Shown here: positions 1 to 7,093 of the stretch, piece by piece
Numbering within the stretch: position 1 is the first letter of the stretch
How the letters are laid out: every line of letters begins with the position of its first letter
NCBI RefSeq assembly: GCF_002561455.1
Contig: NZ_NTUP01000068.1
Span: 25,490 to 89,489, forward strand
DNA: 64,000 nucleotides
From: Bacillus sp. AFS015802
GTDB taxonomy: Bacteria > Bacillota > Bacilli > Bacillales > Bacillaceae_B
Direction of reading: 5' to 3'
Translations under genes and position numbers: made by a program
The notes under the pieces: model-generated
What the model was told of the DNA's origin: nothing
The model's input: the letters and a program-made list of their open reading frames with translations, nothing else
Database searches by the model: none

Positions 1-144
1 CTGAATGCTCTTCATATTTGAAAGGTACCGATACTTACTTATAAAAAGATCCTTTGATGCAAATGCTAAAAACAGGACAATCATCAGTAGAAATAACGTA
101 TACGGCAGGATGAATCCTCTGTTGCTAAGGAGAGGTATACCCAT
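1..144 (-). CDS. comGG: ComGG, competence pseudopilus minor pseudopilin (3' end outside window)
   Basis: This is the N-terminal 48 codons of the last gene of the comG operon; the rest lies before position 1. The reading begins MGIPLLSNRGFILPYTLF and runs into one hydrophobic helix, as in ComGG of B. subtilis, which lacks the usual processed leader but keeps a single N-terminal membrane segment. It overlaps comGF by 20 bp. The GGTGG upstream lies directly against the ATG at 142-144, so an in-frame ATA two codons further on would be better spaced, but the ATG is kept here. ComGG acts with ComGF and ComGE in the pseudopilus that helps bring DNA through the wall. Family assignment rests mainly on operon position. 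Confidence 0.75.
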   Translation of the reverse strand, partial: MGIPLLSNRGFILPYTLFLLMIVLFLAFASKDLFISKYRYLSNMKSIQ

Positions 145-610
145 CCACCGCAGAAGGATAAAAGAAGTCGCCTTCCACTTTTTCGCCACCTGCAAATTCC
201 AATTCCATATGCACGCCTTGATTAATGGAAGAGAATGTAAATTGACTAACTTCCTGAAGTACGATTTCATGCCCTCTATTGTTCACCCGCCTTCGAATGG
301 ACTGATTATACTTTTCATACAGGATTGTTTCCCCTTCAACCACAAAAGAAATCTGTTGAGGCATTACCACCACGGCATCCGCCTCCCTCAATTCTTTCCT
401 TATACTTTCGCTAAATAAATTCCATTCATAGTAACGGGGAGGAACCAACTCATGCTTAATGATAAAAAAGCCTTTCATCACAAAAGGAAGACTGAAGGAA
501 ATCATACAAAACAAACTAAAGTTCAACAGGGCTTCAATCAAAGTGAATCCCCGTTCATCCTTCCTTTGATATACATACCTTTTGGGTATCGTAACGCACA
601 CATGCCTCAT
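125..610 (-). CDS. comGF: ComGF, competence pseudopilus protein
   Basis: A small membrane-anchored pseudopilus component needed for DNA binding and uptake. It has a basic leader ending in the type IV pilin-like motif GFTLIEALL followed by a hydrophobic helix, then a soluble beta-rich domain. The start chosen is the ATG at 608-610, preceded by GGAGGGG with good spacing, giving about 161 residues; longer upstream frames run inside comGE and look non-coding. It overlaps comGE by 56 bp and comGG by 20 bp, so the downstream comG genes are probably translationally coupled. The leader's processing site is G|F. Confidence 0.88.
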   Translation of the reverse strand: MRHVCVTIPKRYVYQRKDERGFTLIEALLNFSLFCMISFSLPFVMKGFFIIKHELVPPRYYEWNLFSESIRKELREADAVVVMPQQISFVVEGETILYEKYNQSIRRRVNNRGHEIVLQEVSQFTFSSINQGVHMELEFAGGEKVEGDFFYPSAVDGYTSP

Positions 611-866
611 GATCCCCTCCATCTTTCCAAATGAGCTCATACCTGACCCCCTTATACATTCTTGCATGATCAACAAATTCATGTGTAACGACCGCCTTCT
701 CCACACCTTCCCTCAGAAATTTCAGCGCTTCCACTTCACTCTGGAGCTGTTTAAGTTGGTAAGCATAATGAATGAGAAAGGGGATAAATATGACGCATAG
801 CATGAGGATACAACTGAAAGCAACAAGTGTTTCAGGTAGTGAAAAACCGTTAGGATTCTTGTACAT
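555..866 (-). CDS. comGE: ComGE, competence pseudopilus minor pseudopilin
   Basis: A 103-residue minor pseudopilin. The N-terminus reads NGFSLPETLVAF followed by a hydrophobic helix (about residues 8-30), a prepilin-peptidase-type site in which the usual TLIE is replaced by SLPE while the glutamate at position 5 is kept. The start ATG at 864-866 follows a weak AGGGG. The gene overlaps comGD upstream by 17 bp and comGF downstream by 56 bp. Identity follows from length, the leader and position between comGD and comGF. Confidence 0.87.
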   Translation of the reverse strand: MYKNPNGFSLPETLVAFSCILMLCVIFIPFLIHYAYQLKQLQSEVEALKFLREGVEKAVVTHEFVDHARMYKGVRYELIWKDGGDHEACVRYDTQKVCISKEG

Positions 867-1296
867 AAAATCGCCCCTGGCCTATTTGGAACATCAGATA
901 CAGGGTGACGTTTCCCATTTTAAAATTCACCCTGCCGAATTGGTTAGTATTTCCATCAGGATAAAAGGTGATCTCGTCCAGGCTGTTGGTAGAAGCAATC
1001 TGAAAGCCCACAGGAAGATCTCTTGATACAATCATTTGTCTCGCTTCCGTTTTGGCAACATATTTATTTGTTATTGGATAAAAAGTTAGGAAGATAGGTG
1101 TTTGATGATTGATACTGTAGCTTTGGATTTGGTAGAGGTCCGATTCGAGTTGGGAAATGAACAGGTCCTTTTCGGTGTGACCTTTCAACGGGATAAGAGA
1201 AAAACCTACCCACGATAGAAGAATCGTAGAAATCAATAAGACGATGAGCATTTCAATGAGGGTATATCCCGCTTCACCCCTTCCCACTCCCTTAAT
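850..1296 (-). CDS. comGD: ComGD, competence pseudopilus minor pseudopilin (possible ATT start)
   Basis: A minor pseudopilin with leader ending in GEAG, the cleavage motif G|YTLIEML, a hydrophobic helix, and a C-terminal soluble domain rich in beta strands (145 residues from the GTG at 1285-1287). That GTG has no usable ribosome binding site. An in-frame ATT at 1294-1296 lies exactly 7 nt after AGGTGGTG, the same geometry as in comGA, ccpN and ppsR here, and gives a leader beginning MKGVGRG. The ATT start is given as the boundary; if it is wrong the gene begins at 1287. The gene overlaps the comGC stop codon. Confidence 0.85.
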   Translation of the reverse strand: MKGVGRGEAGYTLIEMLIVLLISTILLSWVGFSLIPLKGHTEKDLFISQLESDLYQIQSYSINHQTPIFLTFYPITNKYVAKTEARQMIVSRDLPVGFQIASTNSLDEITFYPDGNTNQFGRVNFKMGNVTLYLMFQIGQGRFYVQES

Positions 1297-1600
1297 TAGA
1301 AGTCACCACCTTCCCGGCAGTATCGATGGTGATGGCCCTTCCGTCAGGACATGCTTTATATTCATCGTTTAGATATCCACCGGTTACAAGGGCATCGATC
1401 GTCACTGGATCTGTATTCCCATCCATTTTATATGCTTCAATCTGCCCTTCCACCATATGAACGAATGCTTCACACCCCTTTGAATTGATGGAATTACTCT
1501 GATTAGTCACGTTTGGGATCGTAATGAAAAGCAATACGGAAATGACGAGCAAAACGATCATCATCTCGATTAGAGTGAAACCTTTTTCATTTTTAAGCAT
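1292..1600 (-). CDS. comGC: ComGC, major competence pseudopilin
   Basis: The major subunit of the competence pseudopilus, 102 residues. It has the short basic leader MLKNEKG, the prepilin peptidase site G|FTLIEMM, one hydrophobic helix to about residue 28, and two cysteines (in KGCEAF and KACPDG) that in the B. subtilis family form the intramolecular disulfide. The start ATG at 1598-1600 follows GGGAGGA. ComGC would be cleaved by ComC, whose gene is not in this window, and assembled by ComGA and ComGB encoded just upstream. Confidence 0.93.
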   Translation of the reverse strand: MLKNEKGFTLIEMMIVLLVISVLLFITIPNVTNQSNSINSKGCEAFVHMVEGQIEAYKMDGNTDPVTIDALVTGGYLNDEYKACPDGRAITIDTAGKVVTSN

Positions 1601-1628
1601 ATTGTTCCTCCCGGGTTTGGATTGTCTT

Positions 1629-2684
1629 CTAGATTCCCTGCATCATCTGAAAAAGCGGCATCATGATGGAGAAATAAATCGCCATGATGAATAGACCGAC
1701 AAACGTAAAGATGGCAGGCTGGACATACTTGAGCCATGCATGTGTCTTATCCTCTAATTCCTGAAAGCAGATATCGCTGAAAATGCGAAGCTCCTCTGCC
1801 AATTTTCCATTCGTTTGACCGTGATGGACAACGAATGACAGCTCTTCCTTAAAAAGGGGGAGGGATGTAAAACATTCGGGAAACGGACTCCCCCCTTTTA
1901 ATTTTTTGATGCAGTGACTGGAAATGTACTGTAAGGTCGGACGGAAGGATTGACTTTCGATGATGAGGAGCGATTCTGTAATGGACACTCCACTTGTAAG
2001 GAGAAAGCTCAATTCCCTTGAAAAAAAGTGGGTGTGACCAAGCTTCATATACGTTGAAAGGAACGGAAACCGGCAGAAGAAGAGTGAGAGCTTCACAGGG
2101 GAAAGTTTCTTTTTAAAAAGGAAAAAGACGGTGGTGATGAACAGGAGTAACAGTAAACCTCCACTGAAAATCATTGGGAAGTTTTCGATGAAGTGTAAAA
2201 GGTACGTTAGCTTTGCTGATGGTTCATAGCCCATTGAGGAATATAGGGACTGGAATCTTGGAAATAACACTTTGCGAAGCAATACCATCATCATGATGGA
2301 AATGAAGATCAGCATTAATGGATATTGAAAGACTTTTTGTAACTGCTGCTGATTTTTCCTCCTTTTTATGAGGTAGTTCCCGGCTTCAGACAGTGTGTGC
2401 CCCATCTGACCATGATGTTCGGCGAAGTAAATCTGTGCGCTGACATGCCCGGGAATGTTTAATTGTTTATTCATTACTGTAGAGATGGACTCCCCTTTTT
2501 GGAGCGATGAGATCAACCTCTTTTTTAATTTGATGGTTTTCTTTTGTTTTGGGAGCAAAAGAAAGTCGATGGCTTCTGTAAAGGTATAGCCTTTTTGAAG
2601 CAGATCCCCAAGCCTTTTCAGAAATTTGCCTTGATCATCACTTTTCTTCGTGAACCCATTTCCTATATTCATGTTCTGAAACAA
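1629..2684 (-). CDS. comGB: ComGB, polytopic platform protein of the competence pseudopilus
   Basis: A 351-residue member of the type II secretion/type IV pilus GspF/PilC inner-membrane platform family. Two repeated GspF-like halves are visible, the first around residues 25-125 and the second around 225-340, with hydrophobic segments near 120-140, 170-190 and at the C-terminus. The start is TTG at 2682-2684, placed 9 nt after a strong AAGGGGGTGG that lies inside the end of comGA; the two genes overlap by 47 bp. It would hold the ComGA ATPase at the membrane during pseudopilus assembly. Confidence 0.9.
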   Translation of the reverse strand: MFQNMNIGNGFTKKSDDQGKFLKRLGDLLQKGYTFTEAIDFLLLPKQKKTIKLKKRLISSLQKGESISTVMNKQLNIPGHVSAQIYFAEHHGQMGHTLSEAGNYLIKRRKNQQQLQKVFQYPLMLIFISIMMMVLLRKVLFPRFQSLYSSMGYEPSAKLTYLLHFIENFPMIFSGGLLLLLFITTVFFLFKKKLSPVKLSLFFCRFPFLSTYMKLGHTHFFSRELSFLLTSGVSITESLLIIESQSFRPTLQYISSHCIKKLKGGSPFPECFTSLPLFKEELSFVVHHGQTNGKLAEELRIFSDICFQELEDKTHAWLKYVQPAIFTFVGLFIMAIYFSIMMPLFQMMQGI

Positions 2685-3708
2685 ATCCGAGTGCCACCCC
2701 CTTACTGATTAAAGCTTGGAGTGTATGGTACTGATGGTTGACCCTCTCACCCTTTGCCTCCTTCAGAACTTCCTTCAGGGCACTGCCCGTAACAATTTCG
2801 TATACGGATGCCCTGTTACGATTTTGCCCCCTGAGGCACTGACCTCCACACTCCCGTTTGCAGATGGGACACTGAAGCTTCAACAATCGCTGAGCAGATA
2901 CAGCGAGCAGCGTCTGCTCGATATCATGCCACTCGATCCCTAATTCCATCAAGCGGTAAATGGCACCTTTAGCATCCCTCGTATGCATGGTGGAAATGAC
3001 AAGATGACCTGTTAAGCTGGCCCTTATTGCGATTTCTGCCGTCTCCCGGTCCCGGATCTCCCCCACCATGATGATATCCGGGTCATGTCTCAGTATCGCT
3101 TTTAAGCCGGTTGAATACGTAATCCCCGCTTTTTCATTTACCTGGATCTGCACCATTTCGTCTTGCTGCTTCTCGACGGGGTCCTCCAGGGTGATGACAT
3201 TCCGGTTCAATGCGACAGAGCAATGATGAACAAGGGAATACAACGTAGTGGTCTTACCACTGCCTGTTGGTCCCGTGAACAGGATGAGCCCGTGGGAATA
3301 CATTAGAAGGGCGAGCAGTTTTTTGGCTGATGAAGGGTATAACGACATTTTCTCAATGGGAATCTGGTATTTTTGAGGGAGTATCCGGATGACAAGACTT
3401 TCTTTCAGGTGGGTCGTCGGCAGGGTTGAAATTCTGAGAGATAGCGGGGTGTTTTTGACGGTAAGGCTGAAGGAGCCACTTTGGGGCTTTCGTTTTTCTC
3501 CGATATCCATGGCGGCCATGAACTTCAAATGGGCGATCAAGCGCTCCGCCTGTTCAACATCGATGGTCTGGAACGGAACCAATGCCCCGAGCTTTCTGAA
3601 TTGAATCAAGTAATCTTTTGTTTTGGGGATTAAATGAACATCTGTTGCATCATTGCTAAAAGCTTCTCCAATCATCACTTCCGATAGGGATTCTACAGAG
3701 TGGAATAT
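2638..3708 (-). CDS. comGA: ComGA, traffic ATPase for competence (apparent ATA start)
   Basis: The cytoplasmic secretion ATPase (GspE/PilB type) that powers pseudopilus assembly. Walker A GPTGSGKTT, Asp and His boxes (LEDPVE, GEIRD, HTRDA) and a zinc-type cysteine cluster (CPICKRECGGQC) are visible. The first ordinary start is GTG at 3676-3678, but the frame continues upstream for ten more codons (FHSVESLSEV) that align with the B. subtilis N-terminus, up to an ATA at 3706-3708. That ATA is 9 nt after AAAGGTGG. No ATG, GTG or TTG lies in that segment. I take ATA as the likely start, about 356 residues in all. It heads the operon; the tRNA-Gln gene lies upstream on the other strand. Confidence 0.9.
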   Translation of the reverse strand: MFHSVESLSEVMIGEAFSNDATDVHLIPKTKDYLIQFRKLGALVPFQTIDVEQAERLIAHLKFMAAMDIGEKRKPQSGSFSLTVKNTPLSLRISTLPTTHLKESLVIRILPQKYQIPIEKMSLYPSSAKKLLALLMYSHGLILFTGPTGSGKTTTLYSLVHHCSVALNRNVITLEDPVEKQQDEMVQIQVNEKAGITYSTGLKAILRHDPDIIMVGEIRDRETAEIAIRASLTGHLVISTMHTRDAKGAIYRLMELGIEWHDIEQTLLAVSAQRLLKLQCPICKRECGGQCLRGQNRNRASVYEIVTGSALKEVLKEAKGERVNHQYHTLQALISKGVALGFVSEHEYRKWVHEEK

Positions 3709-3907
3709 GGATGTGCACCACCTTTCTGATTTCTTAAGTAAAGATATACGACATTTATTGGCAAAATCCTTCTTTTTTCTTTAATATTTTTAAAAAAGTA
3801 AAGTGCGGCACATACATCGGTCCAGATTGCTTAGAACGAAAACTTTTTAAAATACATGAATAGTTCCACAAGATTGATCCATACTATATGTTGTAAAGAC
3901 GATTCAA

Positions 3908-3979
3908 TGGGCTATAGCCAAGCGGTAAGGCATCGCACTTTGACTGCGACATGCGTTGGTTCGAATCCAGCTAGCCCAG
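3908..3979 (+). tRNA. tRNA-Gln (anticodon TTG)
   Basis: The cloverleaf folds by eye. The acceptor stem pairs TGGGCTA (3908-3914) with TAGCCCA (3972-3978) and has G as discriminator base. The anticodon stem is TCGCA/TGCGA around the loop CTTTGAC, with anticodon TTG at 3940-3942. The T arm contains GGTTCGAATCC. CCA is not encoded. The tRNA would read CAA and CAG glutamine codons. It stands alone between comGA and mgsR and is followed by a strong bidirectional terminator. Confidence 0.95.
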
Positions 3980-4024
3980 TATTAAAAGGGGAAGGGCTTT
4001 GCCCAGAGGCGACATCACATGACC

Positions 4025-4073
4025 AATTGAAAAAGGCAGGCACTCGAAATTCAAGTGCCTGCCTTTTTCAATT
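4025..4073. terminator. Bidirectional intrinsic terminator between tRNA-Gln and mgsR
   Basis: Near-perfect inverted repeat with arms AATTGAAAAAGGCAGGCACT and AGTGCCTGCCTTTTTCAATT around a 9-nt loop. Runs of A and T flank the GC-rich core, so it can end the tRNA transcript on the plus strand and mgsR on the minus strand. Confidence 0.85.
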
Positions 4074-4080
4074 CAGTCAT

Positions 4081-4461
4081 TTAGCTGCTTTTCTTCAATG
4101 CTCTGTTTTTGTTTGCCAGACTTTGAAGTCCTTCCGGATTGTAGCCGACCACGAGTTTTTTTCCGTCTGTCAGAAGCGGTCTGCGAAGGAGCTTCGGTTC
4201 ATCGATGATCAATTTAATCACTTCAGACAGTGGCAGATCGTTCACGTCTTTTCCCAGGTCCTTGAAGGTTTGGCTTCTTGTGGCAAGGATTTCATCGAGG
4301 CCATCCGTTGTGAGGGTCAATAGTTCCATTAGTTCTTTATGTGTAGGAGTCTCTCTAAATAGGTGTCTTTCATCAAAATCGACGGAATGTGCGGTTAACC
4401 ACTTCTTGGCTTTGCGGCAAGAGGTACAGCTTGGATAAGTAAAAAATGTCAGGTTATTCAC
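4081..4461 (-). CDS. mgsR: MgsR, Spx-type regulator of the general stress response
   Basis: An ArsC/Spx-family transcription regulator of 126 residues. It has the redox CxxC switch in the N-terminal motif YPSCTSCRKAKKWL, the family signature LFRETPT, and LLRRPLL near the end. In B. subtilis MgsR (YqgZ) controls a subset of the SigB regulon together with RNA polymerase. The start is GTG at 4459-4461, seven nt after AAGGAGGT; the ATG codons further upstream have no binding site and the residues they add do not resemble the family. I could not find a convincing SigB promoter in front of it. Spx itself is the main alternative, but gene position and the sequence around ATRSQTFK favour MgsR. Confidence 0.85.
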   Translation of the reverse strand: MNNLTFFTYPSCTSCRKAKKWLTAHSVDFDERHLFRETPTHKELMELLTLTTDGLDEILATRSQTFKDLGKDVNDLPLSEVIKLIIDEPKLLRRPLLTDGKKLVVGYNPEGLQSLANKNRALKKSS

Positions 4462-4852
4462 TTTCTTGACCTCCTTAAATTTAACTTTCATGTTTATCAT
4501 TTGTTAAACACATTGTATATCATATGTATAACTTTTGTACAGTAATTTCCCTTGGTAATTTGTGAACATTTTTTTACGGTAAATCAATCAAGCTTTTACA
4601 CCCCTTCCGTTCATTTCCTTTTGGATGTAAAACTGCTCTAAAACACGTAAATTTGTCGCCAGTTTTATAAACATGTTTAGCCCCTCTTACTCCGTGGAAG
4701 AAAATAACAAGAGGAATATGGGGATAAATAAAAGTTTCACGGTTAGTTAGCGTGTAATCGTCACAAACTAACTTCAAACACATATTTACTTTTATGGTAG
4801 TATTCATTTATAATATTTAGTGATGGACTTAGGGTGCAAAGGAGGGTTACAT
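4462..4852. other. Divergent intergenic region mgsR / yqgY
   Basis: About 390 bp of AT-rich non-coding DNA holding the promoters of two divergent genes. On the plus strand a TATAAT-type -10 lies at 4809-4814 in front of yqgY, with only a weak -35. An inverted repeat (4742-4772) sits just upstream of it. I found no open frame with a binding site and no RNA gene here. Confidence 0.6.
4742..4772. repeat. Inverted repeat upstream of yqgY
   Basis: Arms GTTAGTT and AACTAAC, 7 bp each and perfect, with inner GTG/CAC also able to pair across the 17-nt centre. It lies just upstream of the apparent yqgY promoter and so could be an operator or a cruciform; no regulator is recognised. Confidence 0.45.
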
Positions 4853-5098
4853 ATGGATCGTATGTTTAGAGTTCTTGGGTTTTGGACTGGTATTTTTGCG
4901 GTTATGTTCTATCTTGGTGATATGACCACGACATCATTAATCTTTTTAGGCCAAACCGGATTCTTCATTATGCTTAGCTATTTAAAACTGTCCGAACGCA
5001 TGTATATTTATGTTTTCGGTGCTTACTTAACAGTGTTCTTTGCAGGTTTTACTTATTGGACGACCTTTATGATGACTCCTGGTGCAGGAGGACACTAA
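4853..5098 (+). CDS. yqgY: YqgY-type small membrane protein (DUF2626)
   Basis: An 81-residue integral membrane protein with three hydrophobic segments (about 5-23, 26-44 and 47-68) and a glycine-histidine tail PGAGGH. The start ATG at 4853 follows AAAGGAGGG; the in-frame ATG at 4820 has no binding site. The sequence MDRMFRVLGFWTG is typical of the DUF2626 family found across Bacillaceae, whose function is not known. It is monocistronic, with a terminator directly behind it. The downstream gene at 5980 encodes another tiny membrane protein ending in the same GGH tail. Confidence 0.88.
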   Translation: MDRMFRVLGFWTGIFAVMFYLGDMTTTSLIFLGQTGFFIMLSYLKLSERMYIYVFGAYLTVFFAGFTYWTTFMMTPGAGGH

Positions 5099-5102
5099 AA
5101 GA

Positions 5103-5137
5103 AATCCCTTCAGCTTGTAGCTGAAGGGATTTTTTTG
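5103..5137. terminator. Terminator after yqgY, shared with yqgX
   Basis: Stem AATCCCTTCAGC / GCTGAAGGGATT with a 5-nt loop followed by a run of seven T. The convergent yqgX ends at 5140, and the A run on the left side lets it work on both strands. Confidence 0.88.
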
Positions 5138-5139
5138 TT

Positions 5140-5775
5140 TTAGAAACCATTTAAGAATGGATTGGAATCCATCTCCACTTCAATCGATGTTTCTGGACCG
5201 TGCCCCGGGAGAACCGTCGTATCTTCAGGCAGAGTCAACAGCTTATCATGGATACTGGCTAAGAGCTCTTTATGATTTCCCCCCGGTAGATCTGATCGAC
5301 CGATACTCCCCATAAATAGTGTATCCCCGGCTAATACGATTCCTCTTTCTTGTACATAATAAGAAAGACTGCCGGGTGAATGACCCGGGGTTTCAAATAA
5401 TTGAAGCTGAAAGTCCCCGATATTGAGGTTTTTTTCATTGGTCAGTATGTAGTCGGCAGGCTTCAATCTGACGAGCTCGCCCATCATGAACAATTGTGAT
5501 CCGTTCAAGGAAGGATCCAGCAGCCACTGAGCCTCTTTTTCATGTACATATAGCGGGATGTTAAAGTGTTCCCTCATTTGATCAACCGCTCCGATATGAT
5601 CAAAATGCGCATGAGTGAGGAGAATGGCCAACGGAGACAACGACTGGTTTTCCAACCATTGAATCAGTTTCTCTCCTTCCCCGCCTGGATCGATGACCAG
5701 GCATTCATTATGTGTGTTCCACAGGATATAACAGTTGGTTTGCAAAGGGCCTAAGGGAATCTGTTTCCACTGCAA
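5140..5775 (-). CDS. yqgX: YqgX-type metallo-beta-lactamase fold hydrolase
   Basis: A 211-residue glyoxalase II-like hydrolase. The zinc-binding motif THAHFDH, then ETPGHSPGS, LAGDTLF and the last histidine in LPGHGPET are all present, so both metal sites look intact. The start is TTG at 5773-5775, five nt after GGAGGTGG; from there the length equals B. subtilis YqgX. The ATG further upstream lies in front of that binding site and adds residues unlike the family. In this family the substrate is usually S-lactoylglutathione or the bacillithiol equivalent, but the sequence alone does not prove it. Confidence 0.88.
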   Translation of the reverse strand: MQWKQIPLGPLQTNCYILWNTHNECLVIDPGGEGEKLIQWLENQSLSPLAILLTHAHFDHIGAVDQMREHFNIPLYVHEKEAQWLLDPSLNGSQLFMMGELVRLKPADYILTNEKNLNIGDFQLQLFETPGHSPGSLSYYVQERGIVLAGDTLFMGSIGRSDLPGGNHKELLASIHDKLLTLPEDTTVLPGHGPETSIEVEMDSNPFLNGF

Positions 5776-5979
5776 CGTTTCCACCTCCATTTGTGATACT
5801 ATCATTGTATCAGAACTTATATCAGCATTAAAATATAGGAGGCGGGGCAGACAAAGAAGTGTCAAACATTTGACCTCGACAAACGGATGAAAAACCTATA
5901 AAATGTTAATGAGTGCATTTATGTACATAATGTTACAAAAGAATCAGTAAAACGCATTTTAATGAAAGGGGTCATATAA

Positions 5980-6153
5980 ATGGGTCTTGTAATTATTACT
6001 TCACTGGTTACATTGTTAGCTTTATTCGCAGTAGTAAGCACTTTCAAAAACAAGAATGCAATGGGAATCCTATTCTCACTGGCGACATTAGGTGTTTTTG
6101 GATGGTTTACAATTATGACTGTCCTTCACTCTGGATACCCAGGTGGTCATTAA
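5980..6153 (+). CDS. yqgW: YqgW-type small membrane protein (DUF2759)
   Basis: A 57-residue protein with two hydrophobic segments, beginning MGLVIITSLVTLLALFAVVS and ending GYPGGH. It fits the short DUF2759/YqgW family of Bacillaceae, for which no function is known. The ATG at 5980 follows GAAAGGGG. It is a single gene ended by a very long perfect palindrome. Confidence 0.85.
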   Translation: MGLVIITSLVTLLALFAVVSTFKNKNAMGILFSLATLGVFGWFTIMTVLHSGYPGGH

Positions 6154-6162
6154 TTAAAAAGG

Positions 6163-6214
6163 TTTCACATGAAAAAGCCTTCCATAGCGCTATGGAAGGC
6201 TTTTTCATGTGAAA
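6163..6214. terminator. Perfect 52-bp palindrome, terminator after yqgW
   Basis: A perfect inverted repeat without a spacer: each arm is 26 bp, centred between 6188 and 6189 on CCATAGC/GCTATGG. It contains GAAAAAGCC and its mirror GGCTTTTTC, so a GC-rich hairpin with a T run forms in either direction. It is longer than terminators usually are. Confidence 0.8.
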
Positions 6215-6254
6215 TTGTTTCTGTTTATTTCCACAGGCACTAAAAAGTACCCTA

Positions 6255-6282
6255 TGGACCTTCCCGGTGTGTACGTTATAAT
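6255..6282 (+). promoter_or_regulatory. SigA-type promoter of the HxlR regulator gene
   Basis: A TATAAT box at 6277-6282 with TGGACC 16 bp upstream as a weak -35. The poor -35 suggests control by a regulator, perhaps the HxlR protein itself. About 90 bp of leader separate it from the gene. Confidence 0.5.
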
Positions 6283-6374
6283 GATAGTGAAATTTAACAT
6301 TAAGCTACTGGGATATTCCCCAACCCCGTAGCCGATTCTATAGATAATGAAATCCTTGATGAGGAGGATATACA

Positions 6375-6728
6375 ATGAAAAAATACAATATACCGGTCGA
6401 AGCGTCCCTGGAAGTGATCGGAGGCAAATGGAAGGTCGTCATCCTCTGTCATTTGATTAAAAGCAAACGGAGAACCAGTGAATTGAAACGATTGATGCCT
6501 GGAATCACCCAGAAAATGCTGACCCAGCAATTGAGGGAGCTTGAAGCCGATGGAGTCATCAACAGGATCATTTATAATCAGGTCCCTCCAAAGGTGGAAT
6601 ACGAACTGACAGAGTACGGATGGTCATTGAAAGAACCTTTGGACATGTTATGTGCATGGGGGGAGCAGCATATCGAAAAAACGTATCCTGACAAAAGTGA
6701 AGTCCTGTTGGAAAGTGAAGAAGCATGA
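6375..6728 (+). CDS. HxlR-family winged-helix transcription regulator
   Basis: A 117-residue one-domain DNA-binding protein. The family signature GGKWKVVILCHL, the helix RTSELKRLMPGITQKMLTQQL and the wing around VPPKVEYELT are present. Cysteines occur at about residues 25 and 94; HxlR proteins such as HypR and YodB use thiol switches to sense electrophiles or disulfide stress, so a redox role is possible but not shown. The start ATG follows GAGGAGG. It stands alone between two terminators, interrupting the yqgW-yqgV order of B. subtilis, and no obvious target gene lies next to it. Confidence 0.85.
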   Translation: MKKYNIPVEASLEVIGGKWKVVILCHLIKSKRRTSELKRLMPGITQKMLTQQLRELEADGVINRIIYNQVPPKVEYELTEYGWSLKEPLDMLCAWGEQHIEKTYPDKSEVLLESEEA

Positions 6729-6736
6729 GGGTCATC

Positions 6737-6776
6737 AAAAAGAGCGGGCATCCATCCAGATGCCCGCTCTTTTTGC
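6737..6776. terminator. Bidirectional terminator between hxlR-type gene and yqgV
   Basis: Stem AAAAAGAGCGGGCAT / ATGCCCGCTCTTTTT with an 8-nt loop. The two flanking genes converge on it. Confidence 0.9.
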
Positions 6777-6778
6777 CT

Positions 6779-7093
6779 TTATTTTTCCAATCTCTTCTGA
6801 ACGGAAGAAAGTTTCCCTTCCATCGTCGATTTCTTATCCCTGCGGTCATCAATTCTGATATTGGTTGCGACACGCTGGATGCCTTGCTGGAAAGGGGATT
6901 CATGAATGTCTTGTATCACTTGGAACAGAACGGGGAGTTCCCCTTCTATGATGGTATTCATGGGAGTAAGCTGAAAACGGATTTTCCCTTCCTCTTCATA
7001 TCCTTTAAGAATCGCTTGCAGATCCGCAACATACGAACTTACACTGGGTGATTCCGTTCCGATAGGTATAACTGTTACATCGACAATTGCCAT
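6779..7093 (-). CDS. yqgV: YqgV, MTH1187-type thiamine-binding protein
   Basis: A 104-residue protein of the MTH1187/YkoF-like family (DUF77). The N-terminal strand VDVTVIPIGTESPSVSSYV and the segment LTPMNTIIEG are typical. Proteins of this fold form small oligomers and some bind thiamine or a pyrimidine precursor; the ligand here is not established. The start ATG overlaps the stop codon of yqgU by one base (TAATG), so the two are very probably translated together. Confidence 0.85.
   Translation of the reverse strand: MAIVDVTVIPIGTESPSVSSYVADLQAILKGYEEEGKIRFQLTPMNTIIEGELPVLFQVIQDIHESPFQQGIQRVATNIRIDDRRDKKSTMEGKLSSVQKRLEK

Noticed and set aside
3727..3860. ComK boxes upstream of comGA
   Set aside because: A-rich and T-rich runs occur, but no pair of AAAA-N5-TTTT boxes with accepted spacing could be written down; the best is a single imperfect AAAG-N5-TTTT.
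4462..4720. SigB promoter for mgsR
   Set aside because: GTTTAA is present near the start, but no GGGNAN-type -10 lies at the right distance.
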